Of a stretch of 64,000 nucleotides of DNA, positions 62,128-64,000 are shown piece after piece (within the stretch, counting starts at the first letter, position 1; each line of letters begins with the position of its first letter). Source of the stretch: VRUE01 sp963728045 (GTDB lineage Bacteria; Actinomycetota; Thermoleophilia; Solirubrobacterales; 70-9); the NCBI GenBank assembly GCA_963728045.1, contig CAVSIE010000002.1, positions 372,001-436,000 of the forward strand, written 5' to 3'. The position numbers were made by a program, and so were the translations under genes. The notes beneath the pieces are model-generated. The model was not told where the DNA came from, did no database searches, and saw only the letters and a list, made by a program, of their open reading frames with translations.

Positions 62128-63312
62128 CTAGGAGCCGTTGACCTCGAGCACGATCGCGTCGCCCTGGCCGCCGCCACTGCAGATCGCGGCTACGCCGAGG
62201 CCGCCGCCGCGGCGCTGCAACTCGTGGACGAGGGCGCCGACGATGCGGGCGCCGGAAGCGCCGATCGGGTGCCCGAGGGCAATCGCGCCGCCGTTCACGT
62301 TGACCTTGTCCTCGTCGACGCCGAGCATCCGCACCGAGTTGAGCGCGACCGAGGCGAAGGCCTCGTTGATCTCCCAGAGGTCGACGTCCTCGGGGCTCTT
62401 GCCGATCTTCTCCAGGGCCTGCTTGGCAGCGTTGGCGGGGGTTTTGGCCAGGTACGGGAAGTCGTCGGCGACGGCGCCGTAGGAGAGGACCCGCGCCAGG
62501 GGCGTCCGCCCTTCCTTCTCGGCCCACTCATCGGAGGCGACGACGATTGCGCCTGCGCCGTCGTTGACCCCGGGAGCGTTGCCGGCGGTGTGGGTGGCGT
62601 CCTCGCCGCCGATCGCGCGCAGGCCGGCGAGGGTCTCGATCGTGGTGTCCCCCCTGATCGCCTCGTCAGCCTCGATCGTCGTTTCGCCCTTGCGGGACTT
62701 GACGGTGACGCCGACGATCTCGTCGGCGAGGCGGCCGGCGTCGGTCGCCTCGGCGGCGAGCCGGTGCGAGCGCTCGGCGAAGCGGTCCATGTCGGCACGG
62801 GTGATCTCCAGCTCGTTGGAGACCTCGCTCGCCTCGTTGATCATCTGCTTCTCGGTGAAGGGGTTGGTGAGGCCGTCGTGGACCATCGCGTCGATCGTCT
62901 CGACATGGCCCATCCGGTAGCCGAAGCGGGCCCCGGGGAGCAGGTGTGGCGCCTGGCTCATCGACTCCATGCCGCCGGTCACCGCCACCTCGGTGTCGCC
63001 GGCGCGGATCGCCATGTCGGCGATCCCGACCGAGCGCATGCCGGAGGCGCAGACCTTGTTGATCGTCTCCGAGGGCACCTCCTTGGGGATGCCGCCCGCG
63101 ATCTGGGCCTGGCGCGAGGGGATCTGGCCCTGGCCGGCCTGCAGGACCTGGCCGAAGACGACCTGCTGGACCTGGTCGGGGTCGACGCCGGAGCGCTCCA
63201 GCGCCGCCTCGATCGCCTCGCCACCGAGGTCGGTCGCATCGAGAGAGGAGAGGGTTCCGCCCATCTTGCCGAAGGGGGTACGCGCGGTTCCAAGGATGAC
63301 TGTGTGGGGCAT
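62128..63312 (-). CDS. Acetyl-CoA acetyltransferase (thiolase)
   Basis: 394 residues. MPHTVILGTARTPFGKMGGTLSSLDATDLGG, nucleophile ETINKVCASGMRSVGIADM (Cys 87 region), VTGGMESMSQAPHLLPGARFGYRMGH, and active-site ELWEINEAFASVALNSV, VNVNGGAIALGHPIGASGAR, and AAICSGGGQGDAIVLE (second Cys). Either biosynthetic thiolase II or a degradative acetyl-CoA C-acetyltransferase. Context of ETF and acyl-CoA mutase genes favours fatty-acid or branched-chain catabolism. Divergent from pepA. Confidence 0.94.
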   Translation of the reverse strand: MPHTVILGTARTPFGKMGGTLSSLDATDLGGEAIEAALERSGVDPDQVQQVVFGQVLQAGQGQIPSRQAQIAGGIPKEVPSETINKVCASGMRSVGIADMAIRAGDTEVAVTGGMESMSQAPHLLPGARFGYRMGHVETIDAMVHDGLTNPFTEKQMINEASEVSNELEITRADMDRFAERSHRLAAEATDAGRLADEIVGVTVKSRKGETTIEADEAIRGDTTIETLAGLRAIGGEDATHTAGNAPGVNDGAGAIVVASDEWAEKEGRTPLARVLSYGAVADDFPYLAKTPANAAKQALEKIGKSPEDVDLWEINEAFASVALNSVRMLGVDEDKVNVNGGAIALGHPIGASGARIVGALVHELQRRGGGLGVAAICSGGGQGDAIVLEVNGS

Positions 63313-63413
63313 GACTGCCTTTCTGTGGTCGTTATGCCGGGTCTCGGCTCGGACTGGAAGATAGCGCGAGGAGGCGCCGGGCTGCGTGAGTCAACGCATA
63401 GACTCGCGCCTCG

Positions 63414-64000
63414 ATGAAGGTGGATCTGAGCCAAGCCGCGCTGCCCGAGGTCGAGGCCGACCTGCTCGTCGTCGGGCTCTACGACGGCGATGAGCTGCCC
63501 GGGGATCTGGCTTCGACCGCCGGCGCGGGCGACGCCAAGGGCGCCTTTAAGAAGCTGATGCTGCTCCATCCCGAGCGTCCCGGCCGGGCGCTGGTCGTCG
63601 GGCTGGGCAAGAGCGAGGAGATGGACGCCGAGCGAGCCCGGATCGCGGCGGCGCTGGCGGCCCGTGAGGCAAAGCGCCTGAAGGCGGCCTCGATCGCCTG
63701 GGCGCTGCCCCAGTCCGCTGACGACGAGGCGACCGCTGCCGCGCTAGTCACCGGGACGATCCTCGGCGGCTGGAGCTTCGACCGCTATCGCAGCCGGGAC
63801 CCCGAGGATCCGCCGCCGACCCAGATCGAGACCCTGGCCGTGCTCGCCGACGATGCCCTCGCCGGCGCAGTCGAGGCAGCGCGGGTCTGCGCCGAGGCAC
63901 AGAACCGCGCTCGCGACCTGCAGAGCCTTCCCTCCAACGTCGCCACGCCCTCCTACCTGGCCCAGCGCGCCGAGGAGATCGCCGCCGCCCACGACGCGGT
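63414..64000 (+). CDS. pepA: Leucyl aminopeptidase, N-terminal part
   Basis: M17-family hexameric aminopeptidase. The ATG at 63414 gives MKVDLSQAALPEVEADLLVVGLYDGDELPGDL, a macro-domain-type N-terminal domain with GRALVVGLGKSEEMDAERAR and AAALVTGTILGGWSFDRYRSRD. It then enters the catalytic part (AQNRARDLQSLPSNVATPSYLAQRAEEIAA) and leaves the window at residue about 195 before the metal-binding motifs. Divergent from thiolase, 101 bp between starts. Confidence 0.9.
   Translation, partial: MKVDLSQAALPEVEADLLVVGLYDGDELPGDLASTAGAGDAKGAFKKLMLLHPERPGRALVVGLGKSEEMDAERARIAAALAAREAKRLKAASIAWALPQSADDEATAAALVTGTILGGWSFDRYRSRDPEDPPPTQIETLAVLADDALAGAVEAARVCAEAQNRARDLQSLPSNVATPSYLAQRAEEIAAAHDA

Overview
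The window is about 64 kb of very GC-rich chromosomal DNA that is coding almost throughout, with about 66 genes, most of them on the minus strand. Frequent GTG/TTG starts, 1-4 bp stop/start overlaps, high GC at third codon positions, a complete beta-oxidation/ETF/acyl-CoA-mutase set, a short 'animal-type' transketolase, YrbE-type permeases and an Ogt gene fused in an operon to an ECF sigma factor all point to an actinobacterium. My best guess is the deep-branching Thermoleophilia/Solirubrobacterales, but that is inference: no rRNA is present to confirm it.

Layout. 1-6.2 kb is a ribosome-rescue block: the 5' part of uppP, the tmRNA gene ssrA (minus, 389-747), a flavin disulfide-oxidoreductase-like enzyme, a membrane-anchored coiled-coil/HhH protein, smpB and a short RNase R-type exonuclease. 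6.2-9.2 kb is ctp (S41 protease), ftsX and ftsE. 9.3-14.1 kb holds transketolase, NAD synthesis (nadA, nadC) and a Fpg/Nei glycosylase. 14.1-19.4 kb is accessory: an AlbA_2/Schlafen-type regulator with its own palindromic operator, the ECF sigma-ogt pair, two esterases/hydrolases, an acidic secreted protein and a decayed patch. 19.4-24.9 kb is prfB (with a programmed +1 frameshift), a SnoaL-like protein, secA, hpf and comF. 25-33.5 kb is sugar-nucleotide and envelope metabolism (two nucleotidyltransferases, PGI/PMI, UDP-glucose dehydrogenase, an LCP ligase) plus ahcY and an M20 peptidase. 33.7-41 kb is the full F-type ATP synthase operon (atpI-like, B, E, F, H, A, G, D, C). 41-51.6 kb holds a WecA/TagO-type transferase, a DUF354 protein, glyA, a lysyl-oxidase-like secreted protein, a YrbE permease pair with its own GntR regulator, and tsaC-prmC-prfA-DUF1385-rpmE. 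51.7-55.3 kb holds a membrane diguanylate cyclase, a TetR/hydrolase divergent pair and small ORFs. 55.5-64 kb is acyl-CoA catabolism: ETF-quinone oxidoreductase, etfA, etfB behind a TetR-type operator, a split B12-dependent acyl-CoA mutase, a HAD phosphatase, thiolase, and the start of leucyl aminopeptidase.

The most unusual signal is not a protein. Four intergenic elements of roughly 107-117 bp (2218-2331, 18082-18198, 24176-24282, 59125-59240) are long palindromes that share a conserved core (CTTGTACTTTTTCGG paired with CCGAAAAAGTT). Their 15-26 bp outer arms are completely different from copy to copy, yet each is self-complementary. All four end at or within a few bases of a stop codon. 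Three more long palindromes with unrelated cores (13150-13254, 33590-33733, 55457-55549) occupy the same kind of position. This looks like a dispersed family of structured 3'-end elements that I cannot match to a named class. Other regulatory sites read directly from sequence are an RNA structure that could mask the smpB start codon, an operator-overlapping promoter for a likely leaderless GntR mRNA, and operators for the AlbA_2 gene and etfBA.

Much of the minus-strand order (comF-hpf-secA-prfB, ftsE-ftsX-ctp, rnr-smpB-ssrA, rpmE-prfA-prmC-tsaC, glyA, wecA, atp) matches neighbourhoods familiar from Firmicutes, so the accessory genes look like insertions into an old conserved backbone.
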